Positions 47,510-58,800 of a stretch of 64,000 bases of DNA are shown piece after piece. The notes under the pieces were generated by a model. That model searched no databases. It saw only the letters and a program-made list of their open reading frames with translations, and was not told the origin of the DNA. The first letter of the stretch is position 1, and the number at the start of each line of letters is the position of its first letter. Made by a program: the position numbers and the translations under genes. The stretch is from Jaltomata sinuosa (lineage: Eukaryota > Streptophyta > Magnoliopsida > Solanales > Solanaceae), in NCBI GenBank assembly GCA_003996215.1, contig QJPP01000818.1, positions 62,001 to 126,000 on the forward strand. The letters run 5' to 3'.

Positions 47510-48055
47510 AGTATCTTCGCCCATGTATGGGTTTTTATTTCCATGTATGTCTTTACTTTACCTAAATTCACCCCTGCGTGGGCGTGACTTTTGTGCAAAT
47601 ATCCTTTTCCCTAAAATGTATCCCCTTTTAGGCTAGCATTTGTATCCCTTTAAAAAGGGAAGTTTTCCATATATATATACATGCTATTTTGGGGGCAATA
47701 GAATGGTTCAAATACATCACATACGTCTTTCAAACTCGCTAGGCCTAAACTTGGCATAATAAGGTCACCCAGTTAGGATGCGATATTACTATGATATTAG
47801 CATGATATTATTGTGATATAAACCATTTTATGTGCTATGTGTGTTGCTTGAATCAAAGAAAAATTGGTCCACTCCATGCCAAAATTTTCTAGAACACCAG
47901 AGGCAAAATATAAGACCATTATGTAAAGTCCCACCAAAATACTCCAAGTCTTCCAAGTTTCTCCAAAAATCCTAAAGCCTTCTAAAAACTTTCTAAAAAA
48001 TCTCCGTTCTTTCAGGAAAGGTTGAAATAGAGGTCGTGACTTGTGAGAGAGAATT
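47510..48055 (+). other. Element E spacer after ORF1
   Basis: ~545 bp of non-coding sequence with short repeats of 'ccatgtatg' (47521, 47541). No gene is supported. Confidence 0.5.
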
Positions 48056-49039
48056 CTAAGGATCCGAGAGAAAATTGAGAAGGTTCAGAGAAAACATGAG
48101 AGAGTTAATCAACTCATGGAAATTGCCTTAGCTCGATCCAAGGAGGTGGAAGAGCAGACCGCCAAGGCTAAAGAGAGGATTGCTGCGATTGACCAAATAC
48201 TGGAAAAAACTAAGACTAAGACCGAACCAGACTTTGACCTAGAACTCAAAGAATTGCACCTGAAGTTTGAGGATGTCACTGGAAGATTGGAACAAGTCAA
48301 CAAAGGGAAGGAAAGAGTAACTAAAGAAGACAATGAGCAAGTGCCCATGGAGATCACTACTGAAAGGGCCCGACTCTTTGACACGAGAGTCCGCCACTAG
48401 ACCAAGGTCAAGGGTGATGCTATCTGGCCTTCCATATTCAGGCCAGGAGGGAATCCTATCACCCTCAAAGTTCACTTCTGTGAATATACCAAAAATTTAA
48501 AGGTGATTCTCTATTCAAATATTTACGAGACCCAGAAAGCTATGAAGGTCCTGCATCCTGACCAATCTGAGGGATATGGGTGTCACCCTCACAATGAGCA
48601 TAAAGAATGCACCTATCATCCATGTTTCAGAGAACACACTACCAATGAATGCAATGCCCTAAGAGCCCAGATTTACCACATGATCACTAGCGGCCAGATA
48701 AGCCATCTGTGGGGCCCCTGAACCTTCCTTGCTTGTGGCAAAGTTGGCTATGGCATGTCTATCACTGAGGAAATGATGATTCATCGCTATGATTTCACCA
48801 TATTCCAGGACACTTACTATGAAATCTATACTAAGCTGGTCCAAACCGAGATCTGGAAGCCTGTGGAAAGGAAACCAGGGAAGATGCCCAGGGCTTGGCG
48901 TCAGGGAAAAGAAGTTTGCCTCTACCACAAAGGGGTCGGAGGCCATGATATCAAGACTTGTTACCACTTTCGGGTCAATTTGGAATACCTCATTAACATG
49001 GGAAAAATCAAGCTGGAGTTTCCCCCTTATCATCCTTGA
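48056..49039 (+). pseudogene. Element E ORF1 tail: coiled coil and two Cys/His motifs
   Basis: 48116-48400 encodes a charged coiled coil ('ARSKEVEEQTAKAKERIAAI'). 48503-48721 contains a C-x2-H-P-x3-H-T-T-x-E-C motif, and 48755-49039 contains 'CLYHKGVGGHDIKTC' followed by 'FRVNLEYLINMGKI'. Both resemble the knuckle of this element's own gag at 51430-51500. The blocks lie in different frames separated by stops (48398-48400 and 48719-48721). I read them as the C-terminal part of ORF1 or a duplicated gag-like segment. Confidence 0.6.
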
Positions 49040-49696
49040 AGAAAAATCGAGAAGAGTCTAGAAGATCCCATCATCCAGAGCTAAAAGTAGCAGAAGTAGC
49101 AGAGTTTTAGCTTTCAGTTTCTTTATTTTTATTTTTGATGTCGTCTTTTACTTTCCCTTTGTATTTAGAATAGTGAATGAAATAAAATGAGAACTTATCT
49201 ATCACAAGTTCGAACTACGTAGGGCCTGAATTCTCAAGAATGAGATATGTAGGCAGCCTTCAAGGCCCGGCCCATGTCTTAAAAAATTATCATTTCTCCA
49301 CATCGATAAGACAACGAAGAGTTCGGGAGAACAATAGGAAGAGATGTTACAAGATCAACAAAATCAACCTTTCCTGACAAAACCTACGTATCCCAAATCA
49401 ACGGACAAAATCCTGGTCCTTGAAATGATTGAGTCAAAACCTCCCATGGACCAATTTGCCTTGACGAAAAGTAACTTTTATATGTTTAAAGAAATTCCTA
49501 TGTGTTTATTCCTTGTCATATATCTTGTATTATTCGTCACTAACGAAACCTAACATAGTGGCCTTTGAGTTGTTTTTCATCTTAACAGATAAAGGAAACC
49601 AGTTTGTGTTGACAAAAATGGGCTGAACACTCTTACTTCACTCGCTTGAAAGCACACTTGAATCCATCCTCTGACCCTCGCTTGTCTGAATAAAAA
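49040..49696 (+). other. Element E spacer between ORF1 and gag
   Basis: It contains 'cgaactacgtagggcctgaa' with a short hairpin at 49212-49257, the same motif that recurs in the 3' region (56806, 56911, 60520). The frames at 49344-49553 look random. It may be the ORF1 3' UTR and gag leader. Confidence 0.5.
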
Positions 49697-51953
49697 ATGA
49701 CTGATAGTGAGGAAGAAAATGCCTTGGCTATAAGGGACAGCGTCATCGCTGAACAGAATGAAATGATCGCAGAGCTTGCGAAGAAATTAGAAAAGATGCA
49801 GGAAGAAGTGCAAAAGGCAAAAGACATTGCTAGCTTGGCAATCGCCGCTATTACTCCTGCTTTGGGCGAGTCTCAGCCCCCTCCTCAAAACCCTCCACTC
49901 AATTCTCCGCAAACCGTAAATCAACCAAAAGACATCCCCTCCTCTTTCATTCCTAGGCCTTCAAACGAACTTGTCCATAATAACCCCTCCCTCGTCAGGT
50001 CCCTATACTAGACCCATACTCCCCCTGTTCAACATACTAATCAAACAACAATCCAGGTGCCTATCTCCTGCAAAAAACCCTCCAAACCTCCAGAACACTC
50101 CACAAAACACCTATAACTCTCAAAACAACCATCCTAATATCACCAACGATGTTAACCCACATAGCTTTACCCCCACGTACCTAAATACTGCTACACACAT
50201 CAAGCCCCCACCCATGCAGAACCTACTCCCCACTTTTCATACCATAACAGAGCCATCCCCCATCCTCCAGGAGAACCCTGAGTTAGATCATTATGAAGAG
50301 AAAGAAAGAGAGTTGAAGGACGCAGAATTGAAAACTGACCTCGATATGGCACAATTAAGGGAGGAAATGGTCCAGATTTGAGAGTTGCAGAGTTCACCTT
50401 ATGAAAAAGGCTACGATTATGATGATCTTTACATTCACCTTGAGATGAACTTACCAGAAGGATTCAAAATTCCAAATTTTGAAATCTTCAAAGGTGTTGG
50501 GAGTCCCGAAGCCCATCTAAAGAGTTATTGTGATCAAATGGTCGATGCCCGAAGAAATGATGCCCTGCTAATGAGACTCTTTAGACAAAGTCTGAATGAA
50601 GAAGCATTGAAATGGTTCGCTTCCCAAGAATTGAAAAAGTTGTTCAAGTAGAGGGATCTCGCCCGAGACTTTGCCCAGAGATTTTCATAAAACGTAGAAG
50701 TCATCCCGGATCGATATTCCCTGGGACACATCAGGCAAAAGTCAAATAAATATTTTAGATATTATGCTATTTGGTGGAGAAAAGAGGCCGCGAGAGTCCG
50801 GCTTCCTATGACCGAAGAAGAAATAAGCGAGGTGTTTATGCGCGCTCAGTAGTCGGATGTTTATGACAAGATGATATCGGCGGTAAAGGCCTACTTCGCC
50901 GACTTAGTCAAAATCAGAGAGATTATGGAAGAAGGGCTCCGCAGTGGCAAGATCGCCAAGACCCCGGTTTCTTCACGACCAACAGGACCCCCCAAGAAAA
51001 AGAGAGAGAGGGTATCTTCAGTGTCTTTCAATCCTAGTCCAAAACCACATTAACCCTTTGGTGCTGGTTACAAGAAGCCACTTGTTCCAACAACTCCTCC
51101 TCAAATTCCACAAAACCCTCAACCTATCTTCTATACGCAGCCAGTCTACCAAGCTCCAATGCCAAATATGCAACCCACCTACCAAACTCCTCCCTAGAAT
51201 TTTCCAGTGTACCAAAGGGCTCACGAAAATTAGAACAACCACCAGGTTCCTCCTCCAGCTAACCCCGGTCTCCCTTGACCGAATTTGGAAAAGAAAGTTC
51301 CTCCAACTTTCACTCAATTGTCCGAACCCCGAACTCAGTTGTATGAATGATTGAAAACCGCCGGATTAGTTCAGCCCATTCAACATAAACCAGGCAACAT
51401 CAACTCTCCTTTCTACAAAGCTGATCGACATTGTGCCTATCACTCGGGAGGCGCAGGGCATAGTACGGAGGATTGTATCAATCTGAAACACAAGATTCAA
51501 GATTTGATCGATCATAAGGTAGTCACCTTACAAACAGCACCGCCAAATGTTAATAACAACCCACTTCTGTATCACAGAAGAGCCACTATAAACATGATCA
51601 AAATAGAGGAAGAATGGTTCGCAAGCAAGTCCATAGTACCAGCAAGCCCTAGAAAGCCTGAGGAACTAGAAAGGTCTATATTTGCTTTGAGCATCGCGGA
51701 GAAACCACAATTTGTTGTGTTGGTGCCGGCTGAAAAAGATTTTGTAATTGAAGCTGTTGTGACTCATGACATGACAAGATCTGGGAGATGTTATGTCCCT
51801 GATAATCAGGAAGATGATGCTTATAAGAAGAGTATACAGAAAAGGCCAATCACTGAAGGAAAAGCAGAAGAATTTTGGAGGAGGATGCAACCCAAGGAGT
51901 ATTTGATGGTGAAGCATTTGGAAACGACCCCAGCTCAGATTTATATTTAGGCT
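49697..51953 (+). pseudogene. gag: Element E gag
   Basis: It starts 'MTDSEEENALAIRDSVIAEQ' with a coiled coil, then a proline-rich stretch (49870-50260). The capsid-like part is at 50385-51050 ('LPEGFKIPNFEIFKGVGSPE', 'QSLNEEALKWFASQ'). A second proline/glutamine-rich stretch follows at 51060-51300. The Cys/His knuckle is 'HCAYHSGGAGHSTEDCINLK' at 51429-51488, and the acidic tail reaches 51950. Several stops (50009-50011, 50379-50381, 50649-50651, 51051-51053, 51948-51950) and frame changes break it. Domain order matches Ogre/Tat gag. Confidence 0.8.
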
Positions 51954-52991
51954 TTGTTGATGAGTTCCCAATACCAGAGACAGGCGTTACTCAAGGTTCT
52001 AAATGAAGCTTACGTGCCCACGGGTACCAGTGTAGAAAATTTGACTGTCATGGCAAGCCAAGTCCTGGGAAGCCACCGCATCTATTTCGGTGAAGATAAG
52101 GTGCCTTTTGAAGGCGTGATGCACAACAAGGCTCTATATATCACTATTCAGAGTCAAGAAAATGTCGTGAATAGGGTATTGATCGATGACAGATCAGGAT
52201 TCAACATCTGTCCATTGTCTACACTGACCCAGTTGGAATACGATTTAGGGAAGATTCGTCAAAGCAGGATCAATGTGAGAGCCTTTGATGGAGGACAAAG
52301 AGATACCCTTGGAGAAGTCAACTTATACATCCATATAGGACCCACTGAATTTTGGACAGAGTTCCAGGTCATGGATATTACCACTAGTTACAATTTGGTT
52401 TTGGTGCGACCATGGATTCACGAAGCCGAAGCTATGCCATCTACCCTACACCAGATGCTAAAATTCATTTGGGAAGGGCAGGAAGTAGTGATTCATGGAG
52501 AGGGAAGCCACCTAAGTTGCCAAAACGGCTGTGTCCCCACAATCGTAGAGGTCCCGAGAGGGAGTGACTTCTATACAGTGGAAATTGTGAATGCCACAGA
52601 AGAGGACTTGGCTCCTCAAACTCCCATGCCACCCATTTACAAGATGCTTGCGACCACAATGCTGAGGTATGGTTATGAACTAGGCTCGGGGCTAGGAAGG
52701 AACTCTGATGGTCAGATCGAACCTTTGAGTATCCCTGCACAGTTGAGCAAGCACGGATTGGGGTATGTGATCCAAGAAGGTGAAGCCAGCAACAAAGAAA
52801 AGAAGAGGTCAGGACTGGCCAAGCCTCATTATCATTTGTATCAATCATTCCCAGTACATGTCAGTCCTCCAAGCGATGGGTTGGAGGATGGAATGGGGGA
52901 TCTGTTCAACGAGTGTGATGCTATAGCAGAAGAAGCTCCCGAAACAACCACAATCAGGAACATCGAACTTGGCAAGAAATTGCAAAACTAG
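51954..52991 (+). pseudogene. PR: Element E protease with G-patch-like motif
   Basis: A 345-codon open frame. The retropepsin region has 'VLIDDRSGFNICPLSTL', where the usual catalytic triplet D-S/T/G-G is altered to D-R-S-G, followed by 'HIGPTEFWTEFQVMDI' and 'YNLVLVRPWIHEAEAMPSTL'. Further on 'GYELGSGLGRNSDGQIEPL' and 'KHGLGY' form a G-patch-like module (52660-52770). G-patch domains next to protease are known in betaretroviruses. The frame ends at 52989-52991, before a spacer and the RT frame. Confidence 0.78.
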
Positions 52992-53282
52992 GTTGCTACT
53001 CCCTTAGCTACTCTCCACTCGGCTGGGTAGACAAAGACTTTGTTTTTACAAAATTCAGCGATGGTCCGAATGAGGCTCCGCGACCCGCCTTTTATGTTTA
53101 AAATTTCCTCATACTATTTACTGCTTTCCAAAAGGCATGCACCTGTATTTATGTAGGTGGTAGCCATAGTTTGTACATATTTCTGGATTTTAAATGAAAG
53201 CCTCCTTATTTTGAAAATATCTGCCGTTCAAAATTATTTGTGCTTTCTTGTTATTTTCTAACCTATTTCATTTTGATTTCAG
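52992..53282 (+). other. Candidate intron between protease and RT of element E
   Basis: The T-rich gap of ~290 bp ends 'ttttgatttcag' at 53282, a strong plant 3' splice site, with 'ttctaac' (53256-53262) as a possible branch point. After it the RT frame is open. Ogre elements are known for an intron between protease and RT. I cannot fix the 5' splice site; 'tag|gtggtag' near 53154 and 'cta|ggttgc' near 52990 are candidates. Confidence 0.5.
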
Positions 53283-54951
53283 TAATAATAAGATAAAACC
53301 TGCCATTGTCATATCGTGCCAAGAGCTTATTGAACAAACTAAGTTAGATGATGATGATTTTGAGGAATATGATGAGGAAACTATGGTTCCTAAGGAACTG
53401 ACAGAAGAATTAAAAGACTTTGAGAACTGAGAAAAGCCTAATCTAGAGAAAACCAAGATGGTCAATCTAGGAGACGAGCAAGAAGTCAAAGAAACTAGAA
53501 TCAGTGTCCATTTGACCGAAACACAGAAAAAAGAACTTATCATATTTCTCCAAGAATACATCAACATATTTGCTTGGGCCTAGAGCGACATGCCAGGACT
53601 AAACACAGACATAGTCTCTCACAAACTGCCTATCAATCCGGGATTTGACCCGATCAAGAAGAAGACTCGAAAGTTCAAGCCTGATCTAGGTATGAAGATC
53701 AAAGAGGAAGTTACCAAACAAATTCAGTCTGGAGTGGTAGAGGTTACAAAGTATCCGACCTGGTTGGCCAACATTTTACCAGTTCCCAAGAAAGACAGGA
53801 ATATCAGAATCTGTGTCGACTATCAGGATCTGAATAAGGCTAGTCCCAAGGATAACTTTCCATTGCCAAATATCCATATCCTTATCGATAACTGCGTGAA
53901 GCACGAAATGCAATCATTCATGGATTCTTTGCTGGATACTATCAGGTTTTAATAGACGAAGAAGATGCCGAAAAGATAACCTTTATCACTACCGACCATG
54001 TTGTTTGGTCTCAAGAACGCGGGTACTACTTATATGCGAGCCATGATAACCATTTTCCCTAACATTATTCACAAGGATATCGAGGTATACATGGATGACG
54101 TGATTGTTAAATCCCGTGAGAGTTTGGATCACTTGACCCATTTGAGGAAGTTTTTTGACCGCCTGCAAAAATACAATCTAAAGCTGAACCCCGTTAAATG
54201 TGCTTTCAGGGTGCCAGCTGGCAAATTGTTTGGTTTTATAGTCAGTAGAAGGGACATCGAGCTCGACCCTTCAAAGGTCAAAGCAATTCAGGAGTTTCCT
54301 CCCCCGAAGACAAAGAAAGAGGTCATGAGTTTCCTGGGAAGGTTGAGTTATATTAGTTGGTTCATAGCCCAATCAACGGTTATTTGTGAACCCATTTTCA
54401 AGTTATTGAAGAAAGATGCACCGACTAATTGGACCAAGGAGTACCAGCAAGATTTTGATCGCATCAAAGACTACTTGTCCAGTCCTTCGATATTGGTTCC
54501 TCCAAGAGAAGGGAGCCTGTTATTGATGTATCTGTCAGTTTCAGAAAATGCCTTCGGGTGTGTCCTTGGACAACATGATGAAACTGGAAAGAAAGAACGA
54601 GCGATTTATTACCTGAGTAAAAATTTCACTCCGTGCGAGGCTCCTTATACTTGTCTAGAAAAGACTTGTTGTGCATTGACTTGGGTCGCCCAGAAGTTGA
54701 GGCACTATCTGTCGTCCTATACGACATACCTCATTTCTAGAATAGATCCCATAAAGTACATATTCCAAAAGGCCATGCCAACAGGGAAGTTGGCCAAATG
54801 GCAGATGCTGCTATGTGAGTTCGACATCATATATGTGACTCAAAAAACAATCAAGGGATGGGCCTTAACGGACCATCTGGCAGAAAACCCAGTTGATAAA
54901 TATTATAACCACTACGAACTTACTTCCCTGATGAAGAGATTCGATTCGTAG
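53283..54951 (+). pseudogene. RT-RH: Element E reverse transcriptase and first RNase H
   Basis: An acidic lead-in (53283-53580, with stops at 53428-53430 and 53581-53583) is followed by RT: 'YPTWLANILPVPKKDRNIRI', 'CVDYQDLNKASPKDNFPLP', and Y-M-D-D at 54088-54099. Between ~53920 and 54000 the sequence is damaged: a base is lost near 53930, and the segment before 'FGLKNAGTTYMRAM' is missing several codons, which restores the frame. RNase H follows ('LGQHDETGKKERAIYYLSKN', 'CLEKTCCALTW') and ends 'DHLAENPVD'. The 'FLGRLSYISWFIAQSTVICE' wording is typical of Tat/Ogre. Confidence 0.87.
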
Positions 54952-55430
54952 GTGAGGATATTGTTGAGTCGTACCCTGGTTGGAGATTGTTCTTCGACGG
55001 AGCGGTCAACTTCAAAGGTTCGGGCATCAGAGTAGTATTGGTATCAGAAATTGGTCAACACTACTCGGTGATAGCTAAACTCCGTTTCCTGTGCACTAAC
55101 AACATAGCTGAGTACGAAGCTTGTATTCTCGGTATCCAACTAGCTATTGATATTTGTCCGAGAACTTTTGGTCATAGGTGATTTTGACTTGCTAATTCAC
55201 CAAGTTCAAGGTGAGTGGGCCGTGAAGAACCCCAAGATCATGTTGTACGTAAAGATGGTCCAAAATTTGTGCAAGAGATTCAGAAAGATTGAGTTCAAGC
55301 ATACTCCAAGGATTCAAAATGAGTTTGTCGATGCCTTGGCAACTATATCCTCCATGATTCAACATCCTGATCAGAATTATATTGATCCATTGATAATAGG
55401 TCTCAAAGAACAACCTATGCACTGTGCACA
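54952..55430 (+). pseudogene. aRH: Element E second (archaeal-type) RNase H
   Basis: 'FFDGAVNFKGSGI' supplies the first catalytic aspartate, 'NNIAEYEACILGIQLAID' the glutamate, 'VIGDFDLLIHQVQGEW' and 'FVDALATI' the last two acids. A second RNase H of this kind between the first RNase H and integrase is a known mark of the Tat lineage. A frameshift near 55150-55165 splits it into frames 54987-55181 and 55147-55713. Confidence 0.82.
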
Positions 55431-56706
55431 AGTCGAAGCAGAATCAGACAAAAAACCATGGTATTATGATATCAAGAGGTATCAAGAAGTTGGAGTCTAT
55501 CTCGAAGATGTGACCGCCAACCAAAAGAAAACCATTCGCCGAATGGCCAACAACTTTTTCCTAAATGGAGAAATCCTGTATAGGAGGACTCCGAACCTTG
55601 GATTCTTAAGATGCGTTGATTCGGTTGAAGCCACAAGACTATTGGAAGAGGTACACACTGGAGTGTATGGTCCCCACATGAATGGGTTCACCCTAGCCAA
55701 GAAGATTTTGTGAATTGGATACTTTTGGATGACCATGGAAAACGATTGTAGCAAGTTCATACAAAAATATCACAAGTGCCAGATCCACGGAGATTTGATT
55801 CGAGTACCACCTAGCGATCTTCATGCAATGAGCTCACCTTGGCCTTTTGTAGCCTGGGTTATGGATGTCATTGGTCCCATCGAGCCGTCTGCCTCGAATG
55901 GACACAGATTCATTTTGGTAGCTATGGATTACTTCACCAAGTGGGTAGAAGCTTCTTCTTACAAGTCTGTGACCAAGAAGGTTGTAGCCGATTTTGTTAA
56001 AAACAACCTAATCTGTCAATTTGGGATCCCCGAGTCAATTATTACTGACAACGAAACAAATCTGAACAGCCACTTGATGAAAGAAATATGTGAGCAATTC
56101 AAGATCACTCACCATAATTCAACCGCATATCGGCCACAAATAAATGGAGTTGTGGAAGCCGCCAACAAGAATATCAAGAAGATCTTGAGAAAAATGGTCG
56201 ACGATCACTGATCTTGGCACGAGATGTTGCCTTATGCTTTATTGGGATACCAGACGAGCATCAGGACTTCGACCGGGGTGACCCCTTATATGTTGGTGTA
56301 TGGGTCGGAAGTAGTGATACCTACGAAAGTTGAAATACCATATCTTAGGATCATTCGAGAAGCCGGACTGAACAATGAAGAATGGGTTCATGCCTATCAT
56401 GAGCTACTCATGTTGATTGATGAGAAAAGGATGAGTGTCGTATGCCATGGTCAGTTGTACCAGCAAAGAATGATTCATGCAGTCAACAAAAGAGTGAGAG
56501 CTCGTATGTTTGCCATAAGACAACTGGTTCTCAAGTGCATTTTTCCCCACCAGGAGGAATACAATGGAAAGTTTGCACCCAATTGGTAAGGCGCGTATGT
56601 CATCCAGAAAGTGTTATCTGGAGGAGCTCTGATCCTATCTGAAATGGACGGTCAAGTGTGGACAAAACTGATCAATTCCGATCCTGTGAAGAGATACTTT
56701 GTTTAG
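55431..56706 (+). pseudogene. IN: Element E integrase
   Basis: It is kept in one frame to its natural stop (TAG 56704-56706) but cut by stops at 55711-55713, 56209-56211 and 56587-56589. The HHCC module is 'EVHTGVYGPHMNG' plus 'CSKFIQKYHKC'. The catalytic acids are D in 'WVMDVIGPIEP', D in 'IITDNETN' and E in 'NGVVEAANKN'. 'YALLGYQTSIRTSTGVTPYM' and 'LVYGSEVVIP' follow, and a short C-terminal domain ends 'DPVKRYFV'. No chromodomain is seen, as expected for Tat. Confidence 0.88.
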
Positions 56707-56805
56707 GGATAGTTTTCCTTTAATTTCCTTTCCCTGTAATCGCATTTCCTGATTGTAATCATTTTGTGCCTTGTAATAGCTTAGAACATCCCTATCCTCC
56801 TCCTA

Positions 56806-56956
56806 AACTACGTTTGACCTGAATTCTCAAGAATGAGATACGTAGGCAGCCTGTGTCGGCCTCGGTCACCCCTTTAGTTATTTCCATCATTCTCCCACTT
56901 CGAGTGTGGGAACTACGTTTGACCTGATTCCTGCCTCAACGGGATACGTAGGCGCC
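56806..56956 (+). repeat. Two copies of the 'actacgt...tacgtaggc' motif
   Basis: Copies at 56806-56851 and 56911-56956 run from 'aactacgtttgacctga' to 'gatacgtaggc'. In the first, TCTCA-agaa-TGAGA forms a small hairpin. Related copies occur at 49212-49257 and 60520-60563. This looks like a conserved cis element of the family. Confidence 0.7.
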
Positions 56957-57000
56957 ACAATAGTTCGGTCATATCACCCTAGGAAATGGAAACTGGGGTA

Positions 57001-57362
57001 GAATTTTTGAGAAACCTTTCTCAAAAATTCAGAAGATGAATGTCGTTGCCAACAAGACAAGAGGATGCTTGTAGATATGTAAATGCCATAATGGTTCGTC
57101 CGTATCGCCTAGGAAATGGAAATTGGGGAAGAATTTTTGAGAAAGGAATCTCAAAAATTCAGAAGATGAAGAGCGTTAGACTCCGAAGAGTTCCCCAGCA
57201 AGAATACAGAATATGCCGAAGAGCAACCAAGGTGAATATCGAGAAAGAATCTCATAATCCCAACAAAGTATCAAGTCTCTTTCCAATGGAATGAGATTCG
57301 CTATGAAGCCATTAACTGGGGCAGAAATTTTGAGAAGGATCTCAAAAGCTTCTCAAAATTTC
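57001..57362 (+). repeat. Three hairpin units in element E 3' region
   Basis: 57001-57030: arms gaatttttgagaaa and its exact complement, 14 bp each, 2-nt loop. 57131-57160: 12-bp exact arms, 6-nt loop. 57324-57362: 14-bp exact arms (gaaattttgagaag), 11-nt loop. Each follows a 'ctgggg' or 'ttgggg' and a 'cag/aag' lead. A fourth, degenerate version may lie near 57482-57505. Confidence 0.85.
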
Positions 57363-58485
57363 CGCCAAGCTTCATTGAATAATTCAACATTAAGCTCGGA
57401 GGAACTCCCCAGCACCGAGAGATCAGAGTCTACTTCAAAGAAATCCCCAGTCCTATATGGATTAATCCTCGGCTGTGATAGATTTTTTGAAAATCATCTT
57501 TCAAGTTCCCCAGTTAGGATGATGAAGGACCTCTGTAGTCCGCTAGCAGTATGTCAGAAATGTCAAGACCTCGAGTAAAGGACGTTCGTTGAACAAGTAC
57601 ATGACATGACAGCAGAGACATTTCCAAAACATCTCCTTTTTTAACTCTTTGTTTTCCAAAGAACTTCTTTGAAAAATATTTACAAAGATTAGTTTTACTC
57701 CTTTAATGTGATTTTGTCTTATGTCTACCTTGGTCCGGGGAGAGTCGAGGGTGACAAGTACCCGAGATTGGAAAGCATACGGAGAAGGCAGAACCAGGAG
57801 CAGAAGATCAAAGGAGGTCAACATATGCCAGTTTTGACAAAACTAACAAATTTTCTGTGGATGTAGGTTGTCCCCAAAAGTATATCAGAAAGCGGTCCCG
57901 CATTATCCAACGCATTCAAAAAATGCAATGAGACCAGATGCTTTAAAATTTGGCGAGAAAAGCCCAAAACAGCAGGAAGAGGCCAAAGAGGCAAAAGTCC
58001 CTAAAGCGGATGATTTTTCTGGTAGTTCACATAAACAACCAGATAAAAAGTACCCGACAATGTTCTTAAGTCCCCAAAGGGATCAGGACATTTCAGTCAG
58101 CTTCAAATTGGGGACACCAAACAAAGAGCAACAATACTCTCCACCAATGCCTGGCAAGATAGGGATCACCCCGAACAAACAATGTTCAAAAATGGTATTT
58201 ATGGCTGTCCCAGAAAGCAGGTACACACAAAAAAGTCAACTCCAGACCAAAGGTGATGTTTTCTATCACTCCCCTATGGGTGGCATTATACATCTCTACA
58301 TGGCATTACATTCTTGCACTCATATTGCACTATGACACATTACATCATGCTGCATTGCATAATATTGCACCATATTGCATCATATGGCATAGCATTGTGT
58401 CGCATCATATTATGACATATTGCATTACGTCATATTATATTATGTTACGTCTTATTGTATGGCATCATATCATAGGGTCATTCAT

Positions 58486-58800
58486 ATTTGCATGCCGAGA
58501 GGGCCATGTTAAGAGGACCATGCTGAGAGGGCCATTCATATTTTCATGCCGAGAGAGCAATGTCAAGAGGACCATGCCGAGAGGGCCATTCATATTTTCA
58601 TGCCGAGAGGGCCATGTCAAGAGGATCATACCGAGAGGGACATTCATATTTTCATGCCGAGTGGGCCATGTCAAGAGGACCATGCCGAGAGGGCCATGTC
58701 AAGAGGACCATGCCGAGAGGGCCATTCATAATTTCATGCCGAGAGGGCCATGTCAAGAGGACCATGCCGAGAGGGCCCTTCATATTTGCATATCAAGAAG
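58486..58800 (+). repeat. 54-bp minisatellite in element E
   Basis: 'cattcata' recurs at 58533, 58587, 58641 and 58723, and degenerately at 58777. Each 54-bp unit is 14+14+14+12: catgccgagagggc, catgtcaagaggac, catgccgagagggc and cattcatatttt. The 82-bp interval contains one extra 28-bp pair. Because 54 is a multiple of 3, several frames stay open through the array on both strands; I treat these as by-products. Confidence 0.9.

Noticed and set aside
53590..56706. Endogenous plant pararetrovirus as source of the RT
   Set aside because: Integrase, LTR, PBS and two RNase H domains in Ty3/gypsy order are present; no movement or coat protein signature is seen.
58486..58800. Regular short repeats resembling a CRISPR array
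   Set aside because: Units are contiguous 14-bp modules without unique spacers, inside a plant retrotransposon 3' region.
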